From Pseudonocardia terrae (lineage in GTDB: Bacteria; Actinomycetota; Actinomycetes; Mycobacteriales; Pseudonocardiaceae), in assembly GCF_021343995.1 (NCBI RefSeq), contig NZ_JAJTTE010000006.1, positions 1 through 64,000 of the forward strand: a stretch of DNA of 64,000 nucleotides. The letters run 5' to 3'. The position numbers and the translations under genes were made by a program. The notes under the pieces were generated by a model. The model had not been told where the DNA came from, did not search any database, and saw only the letters and a list, made by a program, of their open reading frames with translations. Position 1 is the first letter of the stretch. The number at the start of each line of letters is the position of its first letter. Positions 49,005 through 58,363 of this stretch are shown piece after piece.

Positions 49005-49008
<4 letters not shown>
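48499..49008 (+). CDS. MarR-family regulator
   Basis: A 169-residue winged-helix regulator ('LRGAQAELLQQVEAEPGIGV', 'AGNSVSTLVNQLVDAGLLRR', 'DPADRRAVRLFLTP'), with a Ser/Pro/Ala tail of about 25 residues. Stop overlaps the ABC ATPase GTG by 4 bp. It probably controls the exporter that follows. Confidence 0.87.
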
Positions 49009-49829
<821 letters not shown>

Positions 49830-50683
49830 CACCGAGCCGGGTCCGGTGACCCTGCTCCGCACGGCCCTGTCCCGCATCGCCACGATGTGCCTGGTCGAGC
49901 TGCAGAAACTCCGCCACGACCGCACCGAGCTGGTCACCCGGGCCGTGCAGCCCGCGCTGTGGCTGATCATCTTCGGTCAGGTCTTCACCAACATCCACGC
50001 GATCCCGACCGGGAACACGCCCTACCTGGACTTCCTCGCGCCGGGCATCCTCGCCCAGTCCGCACTGTTCATCGCGATCTTCTACGGCATCCAGATCATC
50101 TGGGAGCGCGACGCGGGAGTGCTGGCCAAGCTGCTGGTCACGCCGACGCCGCGGGTCGCCCTGGTCGCGGCGAAGGCGTTCGCGGCGGGCGTCCGGGCGG
50201 TGGCGCAGGCCGTGGTCGTGCTGCTGCTCTCCGTGGTCCTGGGCGTGTCGTTCACCGCGAACCCGCTGAAGCTGCTGGGCGTGATCGTGGCCCTGATGCT
50301 GGGCTCGGCGTTCTTCTGCTGCCTGTCGATCACGATCGCGGGGCTCGTGCTCTCCCGCGACCGCCTGATGGGCATCGGGCAGGCGATCACCATGCCGCTG
50401 TTCTTCGCCTCGAACGCGCTCTACCCGGTGGCGCTGATGCCGACGTGGCTGCAGTGGGTGAACCACATCAACCCGCTGTCCTACGAGGTGGAGGCGCTGC
50501 GCGGACTGCTGATCGGCACGCCGGCTCGCATGGGCCTCTGCTTCGGCGTGCTCGTCGTCGCCGCGGCCGCGATGATCACGATCGCGAGCTCCCTGCTCCC
50601 CCGCCTCACGCGCTGACCCGGCCCCGGAGCCGGCCCGGGCGCTAGCATCGGCCGCGCCCCGTCCCCCTCGGAAGGTCCAGCCC

Positions 50684-51742
50684 GTGCCCCCCTCTCCGGA
50701 CCGGCTCCGAGTCGTCGCGTCGACCCCGCTCGAGGAGGATCTCGTCGCGGAGATCGTGCGGGCCGAGCCCCGCGTCGACATCGTCCGCGACGGATCCCTT
50801 CTGCCGCCGCAACGGTTCGCCGGGGACCACTCCGGCGATCCGGCGTTCCGCCGAACCCCCGCCCAGCAGCGCGCCTTCGAGGAGCTCGTCGACTCCGCCG
50901 ACGCGCTCTACGGGGTCCCCGACGAGCAGCCGGCCGCGCTGGCCCGGACGGTGCGGGCCAACCCGGGGCTGCGCTGGGTGCACACCATGCCGGCCGGTGG
51001 CGGGTCGCAGGTCAAGGCCGCCGGGCTGACCCGGGAGGAGCTCGACCGCGTCGCCTTCAGCACGTCGGCGGGCGTCCACGCGCAGCCGCTCGCCGAGTAC
51101 GCGCTGTTCGGTCTGCTCGCCGGCGCCAAGTCCCTCCCCCGGCTGCTCGACCAGCAGCGCCGGGCCGAGTGGTCCGGCCGCTGGGCCATGGGCCTGCTGG
51201 CACAGCAGCGGATCCTGCTCGTCGGGCTCGGCAGCATCGGCCGGGCCACCGCCGAGAAGCTGAAGGCCCTGGGCGCGACGGTCCTCGGCACCAGCCGCTC
51301 GACGGACCGGGTCGAGCACGTCGACGAGGTCGTGCACCCCGACCGGCTCGCCGAGGTCGTGCCCGCCGTCGACGGGATCGTCGTCAGCCTGCCGGGCACG
51401 GCCGCCACCGAGGGGCTCGTGAGCGCGGAGGTGCTGACCGCGGTCACCCCGGGGACCACCCTGGTGAGCGTGGGCCGCGGCACCGTGATCGACGAGCAGG
51501 CGTTGGCCGCCGCGCTCGGCGACGGCCGCATCGGCTTCGCGGCGCTCGACGTGTTCGCGGCCGAGCCGCTCGCCGCGGACAGCCCCCTGTGGAGGCTGCC
51601 GAACGTGCTGGTCTCCCCGCACACCGCGGCCCTGAACCCGGCGGAGGACCGGTTGATCGCGCAGCTCTTCGCCCGCAACGCGACCCGCCTCCTCGACGGC
51701 CGGGAGCTGATCAACCGGGTCGACACCGTCGAGTTCTACTGA
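50684..51742 (+). CDS. D-isomer 2-hydroxyacid dehydrogenase
   Basis: A 352-residue NAD-dependent dehydrogenase. The NAD loop is 'LLVGLGSIGRATAEKLKALG'. The active-site Arg is in 'LVSVGRGTVIDEQALAAALG', Glu in 'LDVFAAEPLAADSPLWRLPN' and His in 'VLVSPHTAALNPAEDR'. The first half has the substrate domain of the GhrA/hydroxypyruvate type ('LRWVHTMPAGGGSQVK'). It stands alone. A TAGCAT -10 candidate is at 50643 and CGGAAGG is the ribosome binding site. Confidence 0.9.
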   Translation: MPPSPDRLRVVASTPLEEDLVAEIVRAEPRVDIVRDGSLLPPQRFAGDHSGDPAFRRTPAQQRAFEELVDSADALYGVPDEQPAALARTVRANPGLRWVHTMPAGGGSQVKAAGLTREELDRVAFSTSAGVHAQPLAEYALFGLLAGAKSLPRLLDQQRRAEWSGRWAMGLLAQQRILLVGLGSIGRATAEKLKALGATVLGTSRSTDRVEHVDEVVHPDRLAEVVPAVDGIVVSLPGTAATEGLVSAEVLTAVTPGTTLVSVGRGTVIDEQALAAALGDGRIGFAALDVFAAEPLAADSPLWRLPNVLVSPHTAALNPAEDRLIAQLFARNATRLLDGRELINRVDTVEFY

Positions 51743-51754
51743 ACCTCGTCGTCC

Positions 51755-52333
51755 TCACCGCCCGCAGCAGATGCGGACCACCACCGTGGCGACCTGCTCG
51801 GCGATCACGTCGGCGGGGGCCAGCGGGAGCACGATGTGGCTCACCGTGAGCCGCGCGGCCGTCTCGGCGGCGAGCCCGACGGCATCGGGATCGAGGTCGG
51901 GCCAGCGGCGCCGCAGGTAGCCCGCGGCCCGCTCCCGCGCCGCCACCACGATCGGCTCGCTGTCCGTGCCGAACAGCTCCGGGGTGCCCTCCTCGCCCGT
52001 CAGCAGCGTCTTGAGCAGCGGGGTGTCCTCCGCCCGCGCCAGCGCCCCGCGCACCGCCGCCACCCAGGCCGCGTGCAGGTCGGCCTCCCCGGCCAGGGCC
52101 TGCTCGATCTCGTCGAGGAACCGTTCGGTCGAGCGCAGGACCAGTGCGGACGCCACGCCCCGGCGGTCGCCGAACTCGGTGTAGAGCGTCTGCCGGCTCA
52201 CGCCCACCCGGGTGGCCAGGTCCCGCATCGAGAAGGCCCGGAACCCCCGGTCGACGACGAGTTCCTCGGCGACGTCGAGCGCGTCGTCGCGCAGTCCGGC
52301 GCGCGCCCGCTGGGCCATCGACCTCGGTTCCAT
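51755..52333 (-). CDS. TetR-family regulator divergent to the P450
   Basis: About 192 residues from ATG 52333. The DNA-binding part is 'DVAEELVVDRGFRAFSMRDL' and 'ATRVGVSRQTLYTEFGDRRG'. The ligand domain has no known signature. It is divergent to the P450 gene across about 100 bp, the usual layout for a repressor and its target. Alternative starts exist at 52372 and 52318. Confidence 0.87.
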   Translation of the reverse strand: MEPRSMAQRARAGLRDDALDVAEELVVDRGFRAFSMRDLATRVGVSRQTLYTEFGDRRGVASALVLRSTERFLDEIEQALAGEADLHAAWVAAVRGALARAEDTPLLKTLLTGEEGTPELFGTDSEPIVVAARERAAGYLRRRWPDLDPDAVGLAAETAARLTVSHIVLPLAPADVIAEQVATVVVRICCGR

Positions 52334-52373
52334 CGCGCCAGCCTGGACGATTCTGCGAGGTCCGTCAACCATG

Positions 52374-52402
52374 TGGACACATCCGGTCACAGTGTCTAAC
52401 GT
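52374..52402 (+). promoter_or_regulatory. P450 promoter with overlapping inverted repeat
   Basis: TGGACA (52374-52379), 17 bases, TAACGT (52397-52402) is a reasonable -35/-10 pair, about 35 bases before GTG 52435 and its GAGGGAG site. GACAC (52376-52380) and GTGTC (52392-52396) form an inverted repeat with an 11-base gap overlapping both elements, which suits a TetR operator. Confidence 0.5.
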
Positions 52403-52434
52403 CGGCGGCACAGCCGAGGTCGAGGGAGACTCAC

Positions 52435-53946
52435 GTGACGGTGATCGAGCAGGTGCAACGGATCGGGGCGGGGATCGGGTCGCTCCCCAGCCGGGCCCGC
52501 GAGCGGTACTCCTCCGTGCTCACCCTGCCGCTTCCCGGCCGGGTCGACCGTGCCCTGCTCGAGCGCTCGGCCGGCGGGGTCGGCTCCCCGCTCTCCCCCG
52601 CGCCGGAGGGGCTGCGCCCGGTGCCCGGCGACGAGGGGCTCCCGCTGCTCGGGCACGCACTCGGCTACGTCCGGTTCGGCACCGACCTCAACCGCCGCCG
52701 CAGCGCCCACTACGGGCCCGTCTGGTGGATGCGCACCCCCACCGGCCGCGCGGTCGTCGTCGGCGGGGCGGCGGCCACCCGCGAGGTGCTCACCAACCGG
52801 GACAAGGCCTTCTCGCAGGAGGGCTGGCGGGTCCTCGTCGACCGCTTCTTCCACCGCGGGCTCATGCTCATGGACTTCGACGAGCACCGCGCGCACCGGC
52901 GGATCATGCAGGAGGCGTTCACCGCCGACCGCATCAAGGCCTACGTCGACGAGGCCGTGCCCGTGATCCGGGACGTCGTCCCGACCTGGGAGGGCTCGCT
53001 GCGGCTCTACCCGACGCTCAAGAGCATGACCCTCGACATCGCCACCCGGGTGTTCATGGACGCCCACAGCGAGCCGGAGGCAGTGGCGGAGGCGGAGCGT
53101 GCGGAGCCGACCCTCGATGCCGACGCGATCAACCGGGCGTTCGTCGACTGCGTCCGCGCGGCCAACGCGTTCGTGCGCTACCCGGTCCCCGGTTCGCGCT
53201 GGCAGAAGGGCCTGCGCGGGCGGGCGGTGCTGGAGAAGTGGTTCCGCGACGCGCTGCCGGCCAAGCGCGCCGGGACGGGCGACGACCTGTTCACCGCGCT
53301 GTGCCACGCCGTGACGCCGGAGGGCGAGCGGTTCTCCGACGACGACGTCGTCAACCACATGATCTTCCTGATGATGGCCGCGCACGACACGTCGACCATC
53401 GCCACGGCGTCGGCCGCCTACCACCTCGCCCGCAACCCCGAGTGGCAGGAGAAGGCCCGCGCCGAGTCGCTCGCCCTGGGCGACACCCCGCCGGACGTCG
53501 CCGCCCTGAAGTCGCTGACCACCCTCGACCTCGTGATCAAGGAGGCGCTCCGGATGGACGCGCCGGTCCCGGTCGTGATGCGCACGGCGGTCAAGGACAC
53601 CGCGGTCGCCGGCCACCACGTGCCGAAGGGGACCCGGGTCGTCGTCGCGCAGGGGGTGAACCACTACGACCCGGCGTGCTGGACCGACCCGGAGACCTTC
53701 GACCCCGACCGCTTCTCCGAGGGCCGCCGCGAGGACCGCTCCGACCGCGACGCCTGGATCCCGTTCGGCGGCGGCGTGCACAAGTGCATCGGTCTGCACT
53801 TCGGCACCTACGAGGTCACCGCGATCCTGCACGAGATGCTGCGGACCCACCGCTGGGAGATCGAGCCCGGCTATCGGCTCCGCTGGGACAACACGTCCCT
53901 CCCCGTCCCCGTCGGCGGCATCCCGGTGCGGTTCCACCGCCTGTGA
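52435..53946 (+). CDS. Cytochrome P450
   Basis: A 503-residue P450. The I-helix is 'FLMMAAHDTSTIATASAAYH', ExxR is 'LVIKEALRMDAPVPVVMRT', and the heme loop is 'WIPFGGGVHKCIGLHFGTYE' with the thiolate Cys. The sequence before it ('GLPLLGHALGYVRFGTDLNR') and the roughly 60-residue N-terminal leader resemble the CYP51/CYP26-like long bacterial P450s rather than the 400-residue CYP105-type ones. No ferredoxin gene is adjacent. Substrate unknown. GTG start with GAGGGAG at about 7 bases. Confidence 0.9.
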   Translation: MTVIEQVQRIGAGIGSLPSRARERYSSVLTLPLPGRVDRALLERSAGGVGSPLSPAPEGLRPVPGDEGLPLLGHALGYVRFGTDLNRRRSAHYGPVWWMRTPTGRAVVVGGAAATREVLTNRDKAFSQEGWRVLVDRFFHRGLMLMDFDEHRAHRRIMQEAFTADRIKAYVDEAVPVIRDVVPTWEGSLRLYPTLKSMTLDIATRVFMDAHSEPEAVAEAERAEPTLDADAINRAFVDCVRAANAFVRYPVPGSRWQKGLRGRAVLEKWFRDALPAKRAGTGDDLFTALCHAVTPEGERFSDDDVVNHMIFLMMAAHDTSTIATASAAYHLARNPEWQEKARAESLALGDTPPDVAALKSLTTLDLVIKEALRMDAPVPVVMRTAVKDTAVAGHHVPKGTRVVVAQGVNHYDPACWTDPETFDPDRFSEGRREDRSDRDAWIPFGGGVHKCIGLHFGTYEVTAILHEMLRTHRWEIEPGYRLRWDNTSLPVPVGGIPVRFHRL

Positions 53947-53998
53947 CGCGGTCCCGCCGCCCGTGGGTGGTCGGTGACGCCGGAGCAACCCGGACCCC

Positions 53999-54172
53999 TC
54001 ACGGGTAGGCGCCGGCCCGCTTGACCGTCCGCGTGATCGGGCCGGTCTCGACCTCGCCGATGTTCGGCAGCGCCCCGATCCGCTCGGTGAGGTGGCGGAA
54101 GAGGTCGGCCTCGTCCCGGCACACCACGGACGCGGTCAGGTCGGCGCGGCCGGTGGTCGCCGCGATGTCGGC
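53999..54172 (-). pseudogene. Lrp/AsnC-family regulator, C-terminal fragment
   Basis: The minus strand encodes 'ADIAATTGRADLTASVVCRD', then 'EADLFRHLTERIGALPNIGE' and 'VETGPITRTVKRAGAYP' before TGA, a clear C-terminal RAM domain end of an Lrp/AsnC regulator. The N-terminal two thirds are absent: upstream of about 54173 the DNA belongs to something else on the other strand. Not expressed as a whole protein. Confidence 0.7.
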
Positions 54173-54181
54173 CGCGCCGCC

Positions 54182-54250
54182 GCAGCTCGGCGGGCGGTCG
54201 CCGGGACGCTCAACACCGCCCGGCAGCTGGGGTACGCGCTCGGCGGCGTC
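54182..54250 (+). pseudogene. MFS transporter fragment
   Basis: The plus strand reads 'RRAVAGTLNTARQLGYALGG', the well-known EmrB/QacA-type motif (ASGxxNTxRQLGxALG) of a helix near the end of 14-TM MFS exporters, with no start and no continuation. It abuts the AsnC fragment head to head, so two genes were lost at one deletion junction near 54173-54187. Confidence 0.6.
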
Positions 54251-54302
54251 ATGACTCCATACCGCGCCGCGGCGGGTCCCGGCGGGCGCGGGGGCGCGCG
54301 GA

Positions 54303-54308
54303 TAGCCT
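54303..54308 (+). promoter_or_regulatory. Leaderless -10 element of the dGTPase-like gene
   Basis: TAGCCT, 7 bases, ATG 54316; no ribosome binding site. Confidence 0.45.
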
Positions 54309-54315
54309 GCTGCGC

Positions 54316-55812
54316 ATGACCCTGCGCACGGCCGAGGGCCGGGAGGAGCGCGCGTCCGGCGCGGCGGAGACGGGGGCGGGGCTGGCGGGCTCGCCGTTCC
54401 GCGTGGACCGCGACCGGATCGCCGCCTCGCCCTTCTTCGCGCGCCTCGCCGGCGTCACGCAGGTGGTGACCCCCAACGGCGCCGGGCTGCTCCTCCACAA
54501 CCGCCTCACGCACTCGCTGCAGGTCGCGCAGGTCGCCCGGGCGATCGCCGAGCGGCTCGGCGAGGAGTCCGGGCCGGTGCTGGAGAAGCTCGGCGGCTGC
54601 GACCCGGACGTCGTCGAGGCCGCCGCGCTGGCACACGATCTCGGCCACCCGCCCTTCGGGCACCTCGGCGAGCAGGTCCTCGACCGCCTCGCCCGGGAGC
54701 GCCTCGGGCTGGCCGACGGCTTCGAGGGCAACGCCCAGAGCTTCCGGATCCTCACCACGATCGACCTGCACGGCCCCGGGCGCACCGGCCTCGGCCTGAC
54801 CGCGGCGGTGCGCGCCGCCGTCCTCAAGTACCCGTGGGCGCGTCGCGGGTTCCCGGACCCGCACCCGAGCGACGCCGAGCTGCCGCCCCGCGGCGGCGGC
54901 CCGCTGCCCGGCGTCCCCGACTCCGGCTCGGCGAAGTTCTCGGCCTACGTGACGGAGCTCGGCGAGCTGCGGGCCGCGCGGGCGCCGTTCCCGGTGGCGC
55001 CCTGGCAGCAGACGGTCGAGGCCGCGGTGATGGACACGGCCGACGACATCGCCTACGCCATCCACGACGTCGAGGACTTCCACCGGGTCGGCGTGCTCCA
55101 GCAGGCCGGGGTGGCCGCCGAGCTGCGGAGCTGGGAGCGGTCCGTCGAGCCGGGCCCGACCGCGGGGCCGGGCGCCGCGCTGGAGCGGCTGCGCCGCCGG
55201 CTCGCGGAGCGCGACGACTGGGTCTACTCCGACGACGCCTTCGCCGCCGCCGTCGCCCGGGTGCGGGCCGAGCTGGTCGACGGCCTTCTCGCCGTGCCCT
55301 TCGACGGGTCGATGGCCGCCGAACGGGCCGTCGCCGAGTTCTCCGCGCGCTGGACCTCGCGGCTCGTCGGCGGCATCCGGGTGCTGGAGGAGCCGCCGGT
55401 CCGGGCGGCGCACGTGGCGCTCGGTGAGGCGCAGTGGCACGAGGTGGCGGTGCTGAAGTTCGTGCACCAGCAGTTCGTGCTGCGCCGCGCGGACCTGGCC
55501 TCGCACCAGCGCGGGCAGGCCACCGTCGTCACCGGGCTGGTCGGAGCCCTGCACGACTGGCTCGCCGACGGTCGCTCCCCGGACGCGCCCGGCCTCCCGC
55601 CGCGGCTGCACGATCTCGTGGAGCTGGCGCGCGGTGAGTACACCGCGCTCGCGGAGGAGGGCGTGGTCAAGGCGGCGCGGGTCGGCGACCTCGCCCGCGG
55701 TCGGGCGGTGATCGACTACGTCGCCTCCCTGACGGACGCCCAGGCCGGCGCCCTGCTCGACGTCCTCACCGGCCGCTCCGCCCGCCTCTGGACCGACGCG
55801 ATGGCCCTCTGA
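54316..55812 (+). CDS. dGTPase-like HD-domain hydrolase
   Basis: A 498-residue HD protein: 'SPFRVDRDRIAASPFFARLA', 'LHNRLTHSLQVAQVARAIAE' (first metal His), 'AALAHDLGHPPFGHLGEQVL' (HD pair), and 'AVMDTADDIAYAIHDVEDFH' (last metal Asp). The four metal ligands of deoxyguanosinetriphosphate triphosphohydrolases are complete. The insert between HD and MDTADD is long, as in actinobacterial members. It trims dNTP pools and may limit phage. Followed by repeat array C. Confidence 0.92.
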   Translation: MTLRTAEGREERASGAAETGAGLAGSPFRVDRDRIAASPFFARLAGVTQVVTPNGAGLLLHNRLTHSLQVAQVARAIAERLGEESGPVLEKLGGCDPDVVEAAALAHDLGHPPFGHLGEQVLDRLARERLGLADGFEGNAQSFRILTTIDLHGPGRTGLGLTAAVRAAVLKYPWARRGFPDPHPSDAELPPRGGGPLPGVPDSGSAKFSAYVTELGELRAARAPFPVAPWQQTVEAAVMDTADDIAYAIHDVEDFHRVGVLQQAGVAAELRSWERSVEPGPTAGPGAALERLRRRLAERDDWVYSDDAFAAAVARVRAELVDGLLAVPFDGSMAAERAVAEFSARWTSRLVGGIRVLEEPPVRAAHVALGEAQWHEVAVLKFVHQQFVLRRADLASHQRGQATVVTGLVGALHDWLADGRSPDAPGLPPRLHDLVELARGEYTALAEEGVVKAARVGDLARGRAVIDYVASLTDAQAGALLDVLTGRSARLWTDAMAL

Positions 55813-55828
55813 CCCCGCTGACCCCGTC

Positions 55829-55919
55829 CGCGGGTCGGGAGCTCCGCCCCCGCGAGTCGCGAGCTCCGGACCCGCGAGTCGGGAGATCCCAAGGCGCGCG
55901 AGTTCTGGACCCGCGAGCT
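55829..55919 (+). repeat. Intergenic array C: CGCGAGTC core at 22-bp period
   Basis: CGCGGGTC at 55829, CGCGAGTC at 55851 and 55873 (22 bp apart), then looser copies at 55897 and 55912. Flanks read GGGAGCTCC-like, as in array A. It begins 17 bases after the dGTPase stop, in its sense orientation. The rest of the gap to 56037 holds two CGTGATC words but no gene. Confidence 0.7.
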
Positions 55920-56037
55920 CACGATCCGTGCGCGCAGCATCCGCCCGATCCGTCCGGCGGCTCCCGTGATCAGAACTCGTTGCCCGCCGTGATCCTGCCC
56001 TCGCGCGGAAGGGGCCGCGCAGGGCAGGGTGGGCGGT

Positions 56038-57462
56038 ATGGGTGAGCTCGTCGCCGGCGTCGACTCGTCGACGCAGTCCTGCAAGGTCGTCGTCCGCGAC
56101 GCGGAGTCCGGGGAGCTGGTCCGCTCCGGACGGGCCGTGCACCCCGACGGGACGGAGATCGACCCCAAGCACTGGTGGGCGGCGCTGCAGCAGGCCCTCG
56201 ACGAGGCCGGTGGGCTCGCCGACGTCGCGGCCGTGAGCGTCGCCGGGCAGCAGCACGGCATGGTGTGCCTCGACGAGACCGGCGAGGTGGTCCGACCCGC
56301 GCTGCTGTGGAACGACACCCGCTCGGCTCCCGCCGCCGCCGCGCTCGTCGAGGAGCTGGGCGCGCAGGCCTGGGCGGACGCCACCGGCACCGTCCCGGTC
56401 GCCTCGATCACCGTGACGAAGCTGCGCTGGCTCGCGGAGAACGAGCCGGCCAACGCCGCCCGCACCGCCGCCGTCTGTCTGCCGCACGACTGGTTGACCT
56501 GGCAGCTGGCCGGAGGCGGAGCCGACCACCGGCAGGGCGCCCCGGGGCTCGACGCGCTGGTCACCGACCGGTCCGACGCCTCCGGCACCGGCTACTTCGA
56601 CGCCTCCTCCGGCGAGTACCGCCGCGACCTGCTGCGGCGGGGGCTGGGCCGCGACGACGTCGTCCTCCCCCGGGTGCTCGGCCCCACCGAGTCGATCGAG
56701 GGTCCCGGCTTCCGGCTCGGCCCCGGGGCCGGGGACAACGCCGGCGCCGCACTCGGACTCGGCGCGGGCGACGACGTCGTGGTCTCGCTCGGCACCTCGG
56801 GCGTGGTGTCGGCGCGCGGGGAGCGGCAGGGCAGCGACCCGACCGGCACGATCGCCGGGTTCGCCGACGCCACCGGCGCCTTCCTGCCGCTGGTGGTCAC
56901 GCTCAACGCGGCCCGGGTGCTCGACGCCGCCGCCCGGATGCTCGGCGTCGACCACACCGGCTTGTCCCGGCTCGCCCTCTCCGCTCCGCCCGGCGCCGAG
57001 GGCCTCACGCTCGTGCCGTACCTGGAGGGCGAGCGCACCCCGAACCTGCCGCACTCCACCGGCGCGATCCACGGCATGACGCTGGCCAACGCCACCCCCG
57101 CCAACCTCGCCCGCGCCGCGATCGAGGGCATGCTGTCGGGGCAGAAGGCGGGGGTCGACGCGCTGGCTGCGGTCGGAGTGCACGTGCACGAGATCATGCT
57201 GATCGGCGGGGCCGCGCGGTCCGAGGCGGTGCGGCGCATCGCCCCGACGGTCTTCGGCGTCCCGGTCGTGGTGCCCGAACCCGGCGAGTACGTCGCCGAC
57301 GGCGCCGCCCGCCAGGCCGCCTGGGTGCTCGCCGGCGGGTCCGAGCCGCCGGCCTGGGCCACCGGCGGCACGCCCGAGCGCCACGAGGGTGAGCTCACCG
57401 CGGGCCTCGAGGACCGCTACCGCGAGGCGGCGGAGAAGTACCTCCCGCGGCCCGAGGGGTGA
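56038..57462 (+). CDS. xylB: Xylulokinase
   Basis: A 474-residue FGGY kinase: '[20 protein letters not shown]' (phosphate 1), '[20 protein letters not shown]' (the xylulokinase-specific QQHG), '[15 protein letters not shown]', '[13 protein letters not shown]', '[20 protein letters not shown]' with 'GTSGV' following, and '[19 protein letters not shown]'. It phosphorylates D-xylulose on its way to the pentose phosphate path. Xylose isomerase is not in the window, and the xylose-type importer is about 50 kb away. ATG 56038 was chosen over GTG 56029. It converges with the jetD-like gene. Confidence 0.92.
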   Translation: MGELVAGVDSSTQSCKVVVRDAESGELVRSGRAVHPDGTEIDPKHWWAALQQALDEAGGLADVAAVSVAGQQHGMVCLDETGEVVRPALLWNDTRSAPAAAALVEELGAQAWADATGTVPVASITVTKLRWLAENEPANAARTAAVCLPHDWLTWQLAGGGADHRQGAPGLDALVTDRSDASGTGYFDASSGEYRRDLLRRGLGRDDVVLPRVLGPTESIEGPGFRLGPGAGDNAGAALGLGAGDDVVVSLGTSGVVSARGERQGSDPTGTIAGFADATGAFLPLVVTLNAARVLDAAARMLGVDHTGLSRLALSAPPGAEGLTLVPYLEGERTPNLPHSTGAIHGMTLANATPANLARAAIEGMLSGQKAGVDALAAVGVHVHEIMLIGGAARSEAVRRIAPTVFGVPVVVPEPGEYVADGAARQAAWVLAGGSEPPAWATGGTPERHEGELTAGLEDRYREAAEKYLPRPEG

Positions 57463-57507
57463 GAGGAGCGCCGGCGTTGTTCGATCATGGTTCGACGACG
57501 CTGGTGC

Positions 57508-58363
57508 TCACCGCGCCAACGTGGTGGGGTCCTGTGCCGCAAGCTGTTCGTAGCCGACCCATTCCTGTGCCAGGCGCTCTCCCCGTGCGAAGAGCTGCGC
57601 GGTCCTCGACCGGATCGCCGCGGGGAGCCAGTCCAGCGGCGCGGCGCCGGCCCGCGCCGAGCGCTTCCGGTCCGGGCGCGAGGTCCCGACCTCGACCAGC
57701 AACGAATACAACGAGACCGCCGGCAGCAGGGGCGGCAGGCCCACGGCGGCCGCGTCCACCCGACCGGGAAAGCGGACGCCCGGCGGATCCAGGTCACCGA
57801 AGTACCGCAGCTCGACGGGAGGGTCGGTCGCCAGGGAACGCAGCACGCCGGGAAGCCGGTTGCCGCCACCGAGGACGACGGCCCCGACCGGTCCCGGTGC
57901 CGCGCGCAGACGCCGGACGAGACTGTGGAAGGTCGCGACGTTCTCGACGAGCAGGGTGACGGGGCCGTCGCCGACCCGCTCGGGGCCCAACGGGCTGGAC
58001 ACCGGTGAGGCGCGCAGCAGGTCCTCGGTGAGGATCCCCTCGCTGAACAGGCGGGTCGTCCGGGCCTGGTCCAGGTACTTCTCGTCCCCGGTCAGCTCCA
58101 GCGACCGTTCGGCGAAGGGCACCACCGGCCGCTCCTCGACCGGGACCGGTGCAGCTCCTGACCGTCGCGCGGGGCAGCACGATCTCCCCGGCCGAGGCCA
58201 ACTCCTGCAGAGCCTCGAGGAGACGTCGGCGGGCGTCCGGTGCGACCTCGAGGCTCGCGTCCGCAGCCACCGCGACCAGGCGCAAGGCTTCGACCTCCAC
58301 GGTTCGCGCGGGCGTCCGGGCCACCGCTTCCGCGAGGACGGCCGCGAGCCGGGACCGGATCAC
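57508..58363 (-). pseudogene. JetD-like TOPRIM nuclease subunit, frameshifted
   Basis: GTG 58363 overlaps the SMC-like gene stop (GTGA) and reads 'IRSRLAAVLAEAVARTPART', 'ALRLVAVAADASLEVAPDAR' and 'ELASAGEIVLPRATVR' in one frame. From about 58155 the continuation is in another frame: 'GAAPVPVEERPVVPFAERSL', 'VTLLVENVATFHSLVRRL' (TOPRIM Glu), 'GAVVLGGGNRLPGVLRSLA' and 'LRYFGDLDPPGVRFPGRV' (Asp-x-Asp of JetD/DUF2220 nucleases). The span is 856 bases, one more than a multiple of three. Joined, it would give about 284 residues, shorter than the roughly 390 of type I JetD. It is either a real loss of function, a sequencing error, or a programmed shift. Confidence 0.7.

Noticed and set aside
54136..57384. 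1082-codon open frame opposite the dGTPase and xylulokinase genes
   Set aside because: Antisense shadow produced by high GC; composition is Gly/Arg/Ala/Pro with no motifs.
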